A stretch of 38,794 nt of DNA from Caldilineaceae bacterium. Lineage in GTDB: Bacteria; Chloroflexota; Anaerolineae; Caldilineales; Caldilineaceae. This document shows positions 13,895 to 22,560 of the stretch, piece after piece; the first letter of the stretch is position 1, and each line of letters begins with the position of its first letter. The stretch spans positions 1 through 38,794 of the forward strand of contig WTGY01000089.1 of the NCBI GenBank assembly GCA_011523365.1. The letters are read 5' to 3'. The notes under the pieces are model-generated. The model searched no databases. It was not told where the DNA came from and saw only the letters and a list, made by a program, of their open reading frames with translations. The translations under genes and the position numbers were made by a program.

Positions 13895-15835
13895 ATGGCG
13901 CATAAGAGAAGCGCGCCGTATGGGAGTTGGCGTTCCCCAATCAGCGCCGAACTCGTTTCTTCCAGTTCACAACACTGGATCAACCAACTCTGTGCGGCCG
14001 GCGAAGATATCTATATACTCCTGCGTCTCCCTGAACAGGGCGGCCGCAGTGCCGTCGCTCGCCTGCATAGGGATGGACATTTCGAGCAGTTTACGCCTGC
14101 AGCTTTCGATGCGCGTACGCGGGTCTACGAATACGGCGGCAGCTGCTTCGCCGTCAAAGACGGCGTAATCTACTTCTCGAACTTCCCCGACGACCGCCTC
14201 TATCGCCACCTCCCTGGCGAATCGCCACAGCCCATCACAGCTGCCGGTGATATGCGCTATGCCGACCTGGTCATCGACCACAGGCGCAACCGGCTGATCT
14301 GCATCCGGGAAGATCACACGCCCACAGGCGAACCCAAACACACCCTCGCTGCCGTTAATCTTGACGGCGACGAGTCTGGCACCGTCCTGTTCGACCAGAC
14401 CGACTTCGTCGCTTTCCCCGTTCTGAGCGAGGATGGCCGCAAACTGGCCTGGGTCGCCTGGAACCATCCCAACATGCCCTTCTTTTCCAGCAGCCTCTGG
14501 GCCGCGGATGTGGACGAAGATGGCAGCCTGACTAACATTCAGCAGATTGTCCCGGAACAGGAGGAGAGCGTTACCGATCCGCGCTGGTCTCCCGGCGGCG
14601 AGCTCTACTTCTGCTCCGATCGTTCAAACTGGTGGAACCTCTATCGCTGGCAAGATGGCGAGACTGCGGCCGTGTCTCCGATGGAGGCGGAGCTGGGCAA
14701 CCCCTACTGGAATATCGGCAAGACGATGTACCGTTTTCTCACGCCGTCCCGGGTGCTGGCCGCTTACAATGAGAACGGCTCCTGGCATCTCGGACAGATC
14801 GATACGGAGACAGGCGCACGCGAGGAGATCAACACCGATTTCACCTACATTATCCATCTGGAGGTGGTCGGTGATCACGCTTTCGTCGTGGCCGCATCGC
14901 CCAGTACGCCGCGTTCACTGTTTAAGATGGACCTGCGCAGCGGCGAATACACCTGCTTGGCAAGTTCGGTGCAGGATGCTGTCTCCGAGGCGTATATCTC
15001 TCCGAGCACGCACATCTCCTACCCAACCGAAAATGGCCTCCAGGCCCATGGGTTTTACCATCCGCCGCACAACCCCGATTTCGAAGCACCCGCAGGCGAG
15101 CTTCCGCCCCTGATCGTCATCGCGCACGGCGGGCCGACCGGCTCGATCAAACACGCGCTCGACATGGGCGTGCAGTTCTACACCAGCCGCGGCTTTGCCG
15201 TCTTGGAAAGCAACTACGGCGGCAGCGCGGGCTACGGGCGCGAATACCGGAACCGGCTGCGGGGAGAGTGGGGTGTCGTTGACGTCGACGATGCCGTCAA
15301 CGGCGCGCGCTTCCTGGTGCAACAGGGGCTTGCAGATGGAGAGCGAACCATCGTGCGCGGCGGCAGCGCCGGCGGCTACACCACCTTTGCCGCACTTGCC
15401 TTCCGCGACGAGTTCAAGGCCGGCTCAAGCCACTACGGTATCAGCGACCTTGAATTCTGGGACCAGGAAACGCACAAATTCGAAGCCCACTATGTAAGTA
15501 CCCTGATCGGGCCCTATCCCGAGCAGAGGGCTCTCTATCAGGAGCGTTCACCGATTCATCGCGCCGGCGAAATCAACGCGCCGTTGCTCATATTTCAAGG
15601 GCTGGAAGATAAGATCGTGCCGCCCAATCAGTCCAGTTTTGTTGCCGATGTCCTGCGCGCCCGCGGCGTGCCGGTGGTGCATATCGAATTCGAAGGCGAG
15701 GCGCACGGATTCCGTTTCTTTGAGACGAACGTCCGCGTCCACCAGACGGAGCTGGCATTCTTCGGTCAGATTTTCGGGTTCGAGCCCGCCGACGAACTGC
15801 CGCCCCTGCATATCGAAAACTTGGCTGGTCGCTAA
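13895..15835 (+). CDS. S9-family prolyl oligopeptidase/acylaminoacyl peptidase-like hydrolase 1
   Basis: This is a 646-residue enzyme without signal peptide. The N-terminal ~400 residues form a WD/TolB-like propeller (APYGSWRSPISAEL start, VYEYGG, WSPGGELYFCSDR), and the C-terminal ~245 residues an alpha/beta-hydrolase. The catalytic triad is S491 in RGGSAGGYTT, D572 in GLEDKIVPP and H604 in GEAHGF; the oxyanion-side HGGP motif is in VIAHGGPTG. The family cleaves short peptides after proline or removes blocked N-terminal residues in the cytosol. It belongs to a different branch from the two S9 proteins further downstream. The start fits the family's usual beginning, though the ribosome site is poorly spaced. 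It may lead the peptide-processing genes that follow. Confidence 0.9.
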   Translation: MAHKRSAPYGSWRSPISAELVSSSSQHWINQLCAAGEDIYILLRLPEQGGRSAVARLHRDGHFEQFTPAAFDARTRVYEYGGSCFAVKDGVIYFSNFPDDRLYRHLPGESPQPITAAGDMRYADLVIDHRRNRLICIREDHTPTGEPKHTLAAVNLDGDESGTVLFDQTDFVAFPVLSEDGRKLAWVAWNHPNMPFFSSSLWAADVDEDGSLTNIQQIVPEQEESVTDPRWSPGGELYFCSDRSNWWNLYRWQDGETAAVSPMEAELGNPYWNIGKTMYRFLTPSRVLAAYNENGSWHLGQIDTETGAREEINTDFTYIIHLEVVGDHAFVVAASPSTPRSLFKMDLRSGEYTCLASSVQDAVSEAYISPSTHISYPTENGLQAHGFYHPPHNPDFEAPAGELPPLIVIAHGGPTGSIKHALDMGVQFYTSRGFAVLESNYGGSAGYGREYRNRLRGEWGVVDVDDAVNGARFLVQQGLADGERTIVRGGSAGGYTTFAALAFRDEFKAGSSHYGISDLEFWDQETHKFEAHYVSTLIGPYPEQRALYQERSPIHRAGEINAPLLIFQGLEDKIVPPNQSSFVADVLRARGVPVVHIEFEGEAHGFRFFETNVRVHQTELAFFGQIFGFEPADELPPLHIENLAGR

Positions 15836-15978
15836 GATCCATCTGTCTCGCTCCCGCACTTATTGGCAAGGGAAAAGGCGCCAGGCAGGGCGTATCGTTG
15901 CTCTCTGCGTCTTACAGTCGTCCGATCAGTCTTCGGAATGAACGGGACGCCTGAACGCCGCCCACATGGAGGCCTGTT

Positions 15979-17364
15979 GTGAATTCAAACGCAGACCAGA
16001 ACGCCGCCGACACGATCATAGAAACGTTCATGCAGCGCACGCAAGGATCCGGCGAGTGGGATGCACGCGCCAAAAATTCGCTGCCCGGGGGGGACACCAG
16101 GGCATCCTCATATTACACCCCCTATCCCGCATACATGGTGCGCGGCGAAGGGTGCTACCTCTATGATCTGGACGAAAACAGGTACATCGACTTCCTCAAC
16201 AACTATACCTCCCTGATCCATGGGCATGCCCACCCCGCCACGGTCAGCGCAATCCAGGAACAGGCGGCAAGGGGCACCGTTCTCGGTTCCGCCGCCGAAG
16301 TGACCGTTGAACATGCCGAAATGCTGTGCAGCCGCGTGCCCAGCCTGGAGAGCGTGCGCTACTGCAATTCCGGCACCGAGGCAACGCACCTGGCGATGCG
16401 CGCCGCCCGGGCATTCACAGGCAAAGATATCATCGTCAAGATGGATGGCGGCTACCATGGCTCCCATGACTATGTACAGGTAAACGTAAAGCCCGATACC
16501 GCAGAGGATGGTCTGCCGCGACGAAGGCTAACCACCAGGGGCGTGCCCGCGGCGGTGATGGAAGGCATGCAGGTAGTGCCTTTCAATGATCTCGATGCGC
16601 TGGAGGATCTCCTGCGCGCGTACAGCGGCGAGGTCGCCGCTATCATCCTCGAACCTGTCCTCGGATCCGGCGGCGGCGTTGAACCGCAACCGGGATACCT
16701 GCGAGGCGTCAGGCAGCTGGCAGATACGTACGACGTTCTGCTGATTTTTGATGAGATCCTGACATTTCGACTGGATGTAGGAGGCATTCAGTCCGCTGTC
16801 GGCGTCACACCCGATCTGACGTCGGTAGCCAAGTTCATTGGGGGTGGGCTGCCCCTGGGCGCGTTTGGGGGACGGCAGGAGATTATGGCTCCCTTTGACC
16901 CGACACACCCCCAGACGATCCCGCACAATGGCACCTTTAACGGCAACAACGTCACCATGGCCGCGGGCGTCGCGACGATGAAAGAGTATGGGGCCGAAGA
17001 GGTGGCCGGCATCAACGAACTGGGCCAGCGGCTGAAAGACGGGTCCAACCGGGCATTTAAGGTGGCAGGCATTAGGGCGCGCGCCGCGGGTCTGGGATCG
17101 ATCATCCCCATCCACTGGAGTGAAGGCGAGATCAGAACGGCGCGAGACGCGGTGGCCGTGCAGGAGGCTGCCCGGAACCTGCCTAAACTTCTGCACATGG
17201 AGATGATGAACCGGGGCATATTCAGCGCCCCCAGGGGCCAGTTCACAATCTCCACGCCGATGACCGCGCGCGAGATCGATACGGCTGTTTCTGTAATGGC
17301 GCAGAGTCTTGAAATGGTCAAACCTTATATGGTGGAACATACGCCCCACCTCTTGCGGGACTGA
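15979..17364 (+). CDS. Class III PLP enzyme, HemL / beta-amino-acid aminotransferase-like
   Basis: This is a 461-residue fold type I enzyme. It starts with GTG at 15979, preceded by GGAGG 6 nt upstream. Landmarks are LPGGDTRASSYYTPYP near the N-terminus, CNSGTEATHLAMRAARAFTG (phosphate pocket), GGYHGSHD, the cofactor Asp D258 in LIFDEILTFR and the Schiff-base lysine K285 in SVAKFIGGGLPLGAFGG. The group contains glutamate-1-semialdehyde aminomutase, some amino-acid racemases and beta-phenylalanine-type aminotransferases. The PGG.TR..ff..P start resembles the last more than true HemL. There is no sign of a tetrapyrrole gene nearby, and the neighbours are peptidases. I infer an amino acid or beta-amino acid substrate; aminomutase or racemase activity is the alternative. 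Confidence 0.88.
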   Translation: MNSNADQNAADTIIETFMQRTQGSGEWDARAKNSLPGGDTRASSYYTPYPAYMVRGEGCYLYDLDENRYIDFLNNYTSLIHGHAHPATVSAIQEQAARGTVLGSAAEVTVEHAEMLCSRVPSLESVRYCNSGTEATHLAMRAARAFTGKDIIVKMDGGYHGSHDYVQVNVKPDTAEDGLPRRRLTTRGVPAAVMEGMQVVPFNDLDALEDLLRAYSGEVAAIILEPVLGSGGGVEPQPGYLRGVRQLADTYDVLLIFDEILTFRLDVGGIQSAVGVTPDLTSVAKFIGGGLPLGAFGGRQEIMAPFDPTHPQTIPHNGTFNGNNVTMAAGVATMKEYGAEEVAGINELGQRLKDGSNRAFKVAGIRARAAGLGSIIPIHWSEGEIRTARDAVAVQEAARNLPKLLHMEMMNRGIFSAPRGQFTISTPMTAREIDTAVSVMAQSLEMVKPYMVEHTPHLLRD

Positions 17365-17514
17365 CGCGCCTATGTAATGGAAGCGGGCCTGCTGTGACGA
17401 ACGTCCGGGCTTTGAACGGAATCCTCTGGCGCACGCAGGCCGGCTTGAAAACCCAAAGTGTATCGGCTGGTTTTCTTTTCTGTACTTCTGGCAATCTGAG
17501 GGGAGGGTGAGTAA

Positions 17515-18747
17515 ATGAAGATCCTCTGGCAGGCATGGTATGGAGACCGGGAAATCGAGCTGGATTTTCCGGAAACGTGGCGTGTGCAAAAAGTGCAGAT
17601 GGCTGACGCTGCGCCGGCTCATCCGGATTCGCTGGCCGAAAGTCTGCGGCAACCGGTCGGCGCGCCAACCCTGCAGGAGCTGGCCGGCGCCAGCACGCAG
17701 GCGGCAATTGCCGTTGAGGACATCACGCGCCCTTCTCCCCTGGGCCACATCGCATCCCTGGTGATCGACGAACTGCAAGCGGGCGGCCTCAAGCCCGCGA
17801 ATATCCGCTTCATCATCGGTCTGGGCGCGCATACGCCGATGCGCCGCGAGGAACTAATCCTGAAGCTGGGCCGCTCGATCGTGGAAGATTTTCCGATTTA
17901 CCAGAATCAACCCCATGAAAACCGCAAATATCTGGGTGAAACCCAGCGCGGGACGCCGATCTATACCAACGCTTTCTTCTGGGAGGCTGACCTGCGGCTC
18001 AGCATGGGTACAATTGTGCCCCACAGCCATGCAGGGTTTGCCGGCGGCGTCAAGACGGTGGCGGTAGGCATGGCCGGCATCGAGACGCTGCACGCCAACC
18101 ACACCATCGCCTACAAGCTGCCGCACTCCATGGCCGGCCGCATCGAGGGCAATGAGTTGCGCGCAGATCTGGAGGAGATCGGTCGCAAAGTAGGCCATCG
18201 CTTTGCCGTCAATACTGTGGTCAACTCCCGCCGCGAGCTGGTCGCCCTTTTCGCCGGTGACCCGGTTGACGCCCACCGCGCCGGCGTCAGGTTCGCGCGC
18301 AAAGTTTACAGCACCAGGTTCCCGCCGCCGGCCGATGTCGCCGTCTTCAACGCCTATCCCAAGGACACCGACCTGGTGCAGGTGCTCAACTCGATGAATG
18401 CCGTCGCGCGCGATCTCAGACGCGCGATCAAACCCGATGGCTCTGCCGTGCTGGCCACAGCCTGCACCCATGGCCCCGGCATTCACTATCTTCTCAGCAG
18501 CGGCATGCGCGCGCATGGCCCCCTCAAACGCGAAAGAATCCACTTGGGAAAGAACGGGCTGATCATCTTTTCACCCAATCTTTCCTATGCCGACATTGAA
18601 GAATTCCCGCAGGACACCTGCCTCTTCAACAGCTGGCCGGAGGTCATCGCAGAGCTGGGCAGACGCCACGGGGACCAGGCCACCGTCTCGGTCTTCCCCA
18701 ACGCCGCCCTGCAGATCCCGGAAGAGATCGCCCTGTTGGAGGATTAG
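17515..18747 (+). CDS. LarA-like nickel-dependent racemase family protein (DUF2088)
   Basis: This is a 410-residue cytosolic protein. The four residues that bind the nickel-pincer nucleotide or its metal in LarA can be placed with the right spacing: H106 in GLGAHTP, H170 and K180 in PHSHAGFAGGVK, and H196 in HANHTI. The 10- and 16-residue gaps equal those of LarA (H174, K184, H200). The N-terminal half contains VEDITRPSP, usual for the family, whose members racemise or epimerise 2-hydroxy acids. No LarB, LarC or LarE cofactor-synthesis gene is in the window, so they would have to be elsewhere. A strong GGGGAGG site precedes the ATG. It lies between an amino-acid PLP enzyme and peptidases, so its substrate may be a hydroxy acid released from peptides; this is inference. 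Confidence 0.85.
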   Translation: MKILWQAWYGDREIELDFPETWRVQKVQMADAAPAHPDSLAESLRQPVGAPTLQELAGASTQAAIAVEDITRPSPLGHIASLVIDELQAGGLKPANIRFIIGLGAHTPMRREELILKLGRSIVEDFPIYQNQPHENRKYLGETQRGTPIYTNAFFWEADLRLSMGTIVPHSHAGFAGGVKTVAVGMAGIETLHANHTIAYKLPHSMAGRIEGNELRADLEEIGRKVGHRFAVNTVVNSRRELVALFAGDPVDAHRAGVRFARKVYSTRFPPPADVAVFNAYPKDTDLVQVLNSMNAVARDLRRAIKPDGSAVLATACTHGPGIHYLLSSGMRAHGPLKRERIHLGKNGLIIFSPNLSYADIEEFPQDTCLFNSWPEVIAELGRRHGDQATVSVFPNAALQIPEEIALLED

Positions 18748-18802
18748 CCGGCAAGGGGCATCTGCCACTACGGGTCAGTCATATTTCAAGGAACAGAACA
18801 GT

Positions 18803-20776
18803 ATGACCAGCGAGACCCAGCGCACCGTGCAACCCGAAGACCTGTTTCAACTCCAATTCCTGCAGGATGCCAAGCTGTCCCCCAGCGGAAAGCGGGTCGC
18901 CTACTGCATTTCGCATGTCGACACGGCCCAGGACGAAGAGTACTGCGCCATCTGGGTCCTTTCGCCGCAGACCGGTGAAGCGCGCCAGCTCACGGACGGG
19001 CTAGCCGTCGACAGCAACCCGGTCTGGTCGCCCGACGAACGCCAAATCGCCTTCTTCTCCAACCGCAGTGGCGTAAAGCAACTGCATACGATCTCCGTAG
19101 ACGGCGGCGAAATGCAAATGCTGACCGATCTGCCGCAAGGCGTCGGCCGCGGTCCCGCCTGGTCACCGGATGGAAAGCATATCGCCTTCTCAGCGCGGGC
19201 GACTTCTGAACCGGTTTTTCCTGCCAAGCCTTACCGGGTCACACGCAAGATCTACCGGCTCGACGCAATGGGCTATCTTCACAATGCCGTGCATGACATC
19301 TTTGTCGTGCCGGCCGCAGGGGGAGAGGCGCGCAACCTGACCCGGGACGAAAATCACAACTGCCGCTACACCGCGCCCGAATGGTCTCCCGACAGCCAGG
19401 AGATCCTGTTCACGACCACATTCTTCCCCGACGAATACCGCTTCTTCGCCGCGCTGCGGGTGGCCAATCTGAATGGCGAGGTACGCGACCTGGTCAGGGA
19501 GTGGGGCTATGCCTCCTACTCCGCGGTCTGGTCGCCTGACGGCGCGAGCGTGATCTTCGTCGGCAACCGGATCGAGGCGCCCTTCAGTGCCCAGAACCAC
19601 CTGTGGGTGGTCGATAGCAAGGGGGGAACGCCCGAGTGCCGCACAACCGGGCTGGTTGGCAACGTCGAAGGCCCTCTGCAGGCAGATATGCCGGTCGGTT
19701 ACCGCGATTACCCGAAATTCCAGGTTGCCGAAGATGGGCGGAACGCCTATGTGCGCATTCAGGATGGCGGCAAAATGCAGGTGTATCGGGTCGCCCTCGA
19801 AGGTGATATCGATTGTGAAATGGTGGTGGGCGGCGACCGTGCCTGTTACCCGATCGGCCTTCATGACGGCCGCCTGCTGATATCGGCCTCCAACCTCAAC
19901 GTGCCGCCCAATCTCTACCAGGTGGATGTGGACGGCGCCAATGAACGGCAACTCACCCACTTCAACGCCGAGTTGCTGGCGAGTGTGGCGCAGCCGGAAA
20001 CCGTACGCCTGTCCTGTACCAGCAGCGATGGCGTTCCGGTGGAGGGATGGCTGATGAAACCGCCCGGCGGCTCGCCCCCCTACCCCACCGTTCTCTACAT
20101 TCACGGGGGCCCGCACCATGGCTGGGGACACATTTTCTCCTTCGACTTCCAAATGCTGGCCGGCGCGGGCTATGCCGTCCTGCTCGTTAACTATCGCGGC
20201 TCTACCGGATACGGCGACAGTTTCAGCAACGCCACCAACGGCCCCCATCACATGGAGCTGGAGTATGCCGACCTCATGGCAGCGGTCGACCATGCGATTG
20301 CAGAGGGCTTGGCGGACCCCGATCGAATGGGCGTCTGCGGCCTCTCCTATGGGGGCTGCCTGTCTTGCTGGATCATTTCGCACACCGATCGCTTCAGGGC
20401 CGCCGTACCCGAAAACCCCGTCACCAATCGGGCCACCTGGTATGGCGTCAGCGACATGGGCCCCACCCACCCTGAGTCCATCGGCGGCCACCTGTTTGAA
20501 GTCCCGGAAGCCTACCGGCGTGTTTCATCCATCACCTACGCCCATCGCTGCACCACGCCGACCTTGCTGATCCAGGGGGAGAAGGACCTGCGCGTGCCGG
20601 CGGAACAGTCGGAACAGTTTTACACTGTGCTGCGGGCCAGCGGCTGTACAGTGGAGATGCTGCGCCTGCCGGAAAGCCACCACAGCGCCTCAGTCGGCGG
20701 CCCGTTGGAGATCCGCCGTGCCCAGAACGAGGCGCTGCTCGACTGGATGATTCGCTATGTACCTGTCGCCGGATAA
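18803..20776 (+). CDS. S9-family peptidase 2 (acylaminoacyl/dipeptidyl peptidase-like)
   Basis: This is a 657-residue enzyme with an N-terminal TolB/WD-type propeller (AKLSPSGKRVAYCIS, WSPDERQIAFFSNRSG, WSPDGKHIAFSAR) and a C-terminal hydrolase. The triad is S515 in GLSYGGCLS, D595 in GEKDLRVP and H627 in ESHHSAS; HGGPHHGWGH marks the oxyanion side. The more common serine motif is GSSYGG. The start is the ATG at 18803; a longer open frame exists but overlaps the LarA-like gene and shows no similarity. It aligns from end to end with the protein at 22561-24531 and is clearly a paralogue. It follows the LarA-like gene by 55 bp and is probably co-transcribed with it. No signal peptide is present. 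Confidence 0.92.
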   Translation: MTSETQRTVQPEDLFQLQFLQDAKLSPSGKRVAYCISHVDTAQDEEYCAIWVLSPQTGEARQLTDGLAVDSNPVWSPDERQIAFFSNRSGVKQLHTISVDGGEMQMLTDLPQGVGRGPAWSPDGKHIAFSARATSEPVFPAKPYRVTRKIYRLDAMGYLHNAVHDIFVVPAAGGEARNLTRDENHNCRYTAPEWSPDSQEILFTTTFFPDEYRFFAALRVANLNGEVRDLVREWGYASYSAVWSPDGASVIFVGNRIEAPFSAQNHLWVVDSKGGTPECRTTGLVGNVEGPLQADMPVGYRDYPKFQVAEDGRNAYVRIQDGGKMQVYRVALEGDIDCEMVVGGDRACYPIGLHDGRLLISASNLNVPPNLYQVDVDGANERQLTHFNAELLASVAQPETVRLSCTSSDGVPVEGWLMKPPGGSPPYPTVLYIHGGPHHGWGHIFSFDFQMLAGAGYAVLLVNYRGSTGYGDSFSNATNGPHHMELEYADLMAAVDHAIAEGLADPDRMGVCGLSYGGCLSCWIISHTDRFRAAVPENPVTNRATWYGVSDMGPTHPESIGGHLFEVPEAYRRVSSITYAHRCTTPTLLIQGEKDLRVPAEQSEQFYTVLRASGCTVEMLRLPESHHSASVGGPLEIRRAQNEALLDWMIRYVPVAG

Positions 20777-20827
20777 ACTTTCAGTCATCTGGGCGCGCCG
20801 GCGCGGTCGCCGGCTTGCGGGCTCCCA

Positions 20828-22087
20828 ATGAGATCATTCCAGGAGGATCAGGCGCGGGCAAACCTGGATCAGGCGCTGGCGCGGCTGTTCGCCGGCGAGG
20901 GCATCAGCGCAGGGCCTGGCGTCAAGAACGCCGTCCTGCGTGTGGAGATGCCGGACCGGGGCTTTGTCCATTCAGCAGCAGTGGGCAAGGCCAACGCCGG
21001 TTCGGACGCGCCGATGACACCTGATCACCAGTTCCATCTGGCCAGCGTGGCCAAGACGATGACCGCCGCACTCCTCCTGCAGTTGTGGGAAGAAGGCGCT
21101 CTCGGCCCGTGCGGACTGGATACCACCCTGGCCGGGCTCGCCCTATTCGATGAAGAGATCGCGGCGCGGCTGAACATGATCGACGGCGTCAGCTACGGCA
21201 AGAAGATCACCGTCCGCCACCTGCTGACACATACCTCCGGCATCAAGGACGCGGTCGTGGACGACGCCACCGGCACCGCGCACGACTACGGCGAGCCGGC
21301 CCCCGGTTCATACGGCGCGCGGCTCAGAAAGGCTATCCCCGCGCATCTGGCCTGCCTGGCCGACCCGGCTTGCGACATCTCCCCCCTGGTCACGAGCAAA
21401 GAGTGGGCCATGTGGGATCCCGCCTGTCCTGAGGACAAGGAAGCCGGGGTCATAAACTGGTTCCTGGCCAGCGGTACCGCGGCGGCCTCTCTCTCCCCGC
21501 CCGGCGAAGCGTTCCACTACAGCGATACCGGCTATGTAATCCTTGGGCTGCTTTCGGAAAAACTATCCGGCAAGAGCCTGCACCGGCAGTGGCGGGAACA
21601 CATCTTCGACCCGCTGGGCATGGACAAAAGCTATCTGGCCTACGCCAGGGATCCTGAGCCTGACCCCTGGACGTATGAGGTGTCCGACTTCTATCTCGGA
21701 GATGTCCCCTATGTGACCAGCCGCATCAACGTTTCGTTTGACCGCGGTGGCGGCGGCGTGGTTTCCACCGCGGCCGACGTGGTTCGCTTCCTGCGCGCCC
21801 TGATCGATGGGCAGCTGTTCAAAAATTCCGAAACACTGGCAACGATGTTGCAATGGCGCGCCTCTCCTGGGATCAACTCACCCCGAGCCGGAGTGGGGCT
21901 GGGGATCTTTGCCGAAGAAAGCGGGCAGGGAAGAGTGGCTCTGGGCCATTCCGGCGCGTACGGCGCCAAGATGTACTTCGAGCCTGAGAGCGGCATCTAT
22001 TTCTCCGGCACGGTGAACCAGCGAACTGGGGTGCCCTATTACTGGTGGAAGGAGATGTTTGAGGCGGTCCATCAGGCCTGTTCCTGA
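20828..22087 (+). CDS. S12-family serine hydrolase (beta-lactamase fold)
   Basis: This is a 419-residue protein of the class C beta-lactamase/D-aminopeptidase/esterase group. The SxxK motif is S73-VAK76 in LASVAKTM; the second motif Y231-SD is in FHYSDTGY (YxN in most members); the third is HSG at 374-376 in GHSGAYG. VRHLLTHTSGI is the family's usual loop. No signal peptide is visible, so a cell-wall role or antibiotic resistance is unlikely. D-amino peptidase, amidase or esterase activity in the cytosol fits better beside peptidase genes. It starts 51 bp after S9 peptidase 2 with no strong ribosome site. After its end the ~300-bp repeat breaks the gene row. Confidence 0.88.
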   Translation: MRSFQEDQARANLDQALARLFAGEGISAGPGVKNAVLRVEMPDRGFVHSAAVGKANAGSDAPMTPDHQFHLASVAKTMTAALLLQLWEEGALGPCGLDTTLAGLALFDEEIAARLNMIDGVSYGKKITVRHLLTHTSGIKDAVVDDATGTAHDYGEPAPGSYGARLRKAIPAHLACLADPACDISPLVTSKEWAMWDPACPEDKEAGVINWFLASGTAAASLSPPGEAFHYSDTGYVILGLLSEKLSGKSLHRQWREHIFDPLGMDKSYLAYARDPEPDPWTYEVSDFYLGDVPYVTSRINVSFDRGGGGVVSTAADVVRFLRALIDGQLFKNSETLATMLQWRASPGINSPRAGVGLGIFAEESGQGRVALGHSGAYGAKMYFEPESGIYFSGTVNQRTGVPYYWWKEMFEAVHQACS

Positions 22088-22229
22088 GGCGCAGGAGAGC
22101 CAGCCGTCGCGGTCTCCACATGAGCCCGTACCCTGTCGGCCCTTTGAAGAGCAGCAGTGACTGCTAAGTCCATGCCAAAAGGCGCTCATGATTCAGTGTG
22201 GCAAAAGATGTTTCTCTCCCCTCGCTTTT

Positions 22230-22529
22230 GGGCGGTCGGGCCTATTCGGCCCTCCCTTGTGCGGGGGCTCCGCCCCCGCAACGCCCCCTCTCCTACAACC
22301 TCGCGTCGCAGCCAGTGTGTGGGCAATACGAAATTGGCGACCCGTGTCGGCCCGCGCTACCCCCCGCCAACTGGCAGATTCCGGCAATGTGCCAGGCGCG
22401 AGCAAGCCAGGCGAGGCCACGCCCAAATATGCCCAACGATCACCGCGATGACCATCGAGAGCCCGCTACAGAAATGCTGACGGTACATTCCCCCCAGGCA
22501 GACCGTACACGGAACATGGCTTAGTAGTT
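22230..22529. repeat. ~300-bp dispersed repeat, copy B (complete)
   Basis: This is the only complete copy. It matches 1-302 and, at its left end, 38762-38794. The left end has the GGGCC/GGCCC and GCGGGGGC/GCCCCCGC hairpins; the right end is the conserved CATGGCTTAGTAGTT. A few bases left of the start also resemble the flank of the right-edge copy (CTCG then TTTT). It ends 31 bp before the S9 peptidase 3 start, so it may supply promoter sequence. The preceding 22088-22229 shows only a small AGCAG-TGA-CTGCT hairpin and no gene. Confidence 0.9.
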
Positions 22530-22560
22530 ACGAGCAGCACAATATACCATCTTGCCTACC

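Noticed and set aside
15979..17364. Class III enzyme as HemL (tetrapyrrole synthesis)
   Set aside because: The N-terminal motif resembles beta-amino-acid aminotransferases and there are no other haem genes nearby.
20828..22087. S12 protein as an antibiotic-resistance beta-lactamase
   Set aside because: No signal peptide, YSD/HSG motifs and surrounding peptidase genes fit a cytosolic esterase or D-aminopeptidase type better.
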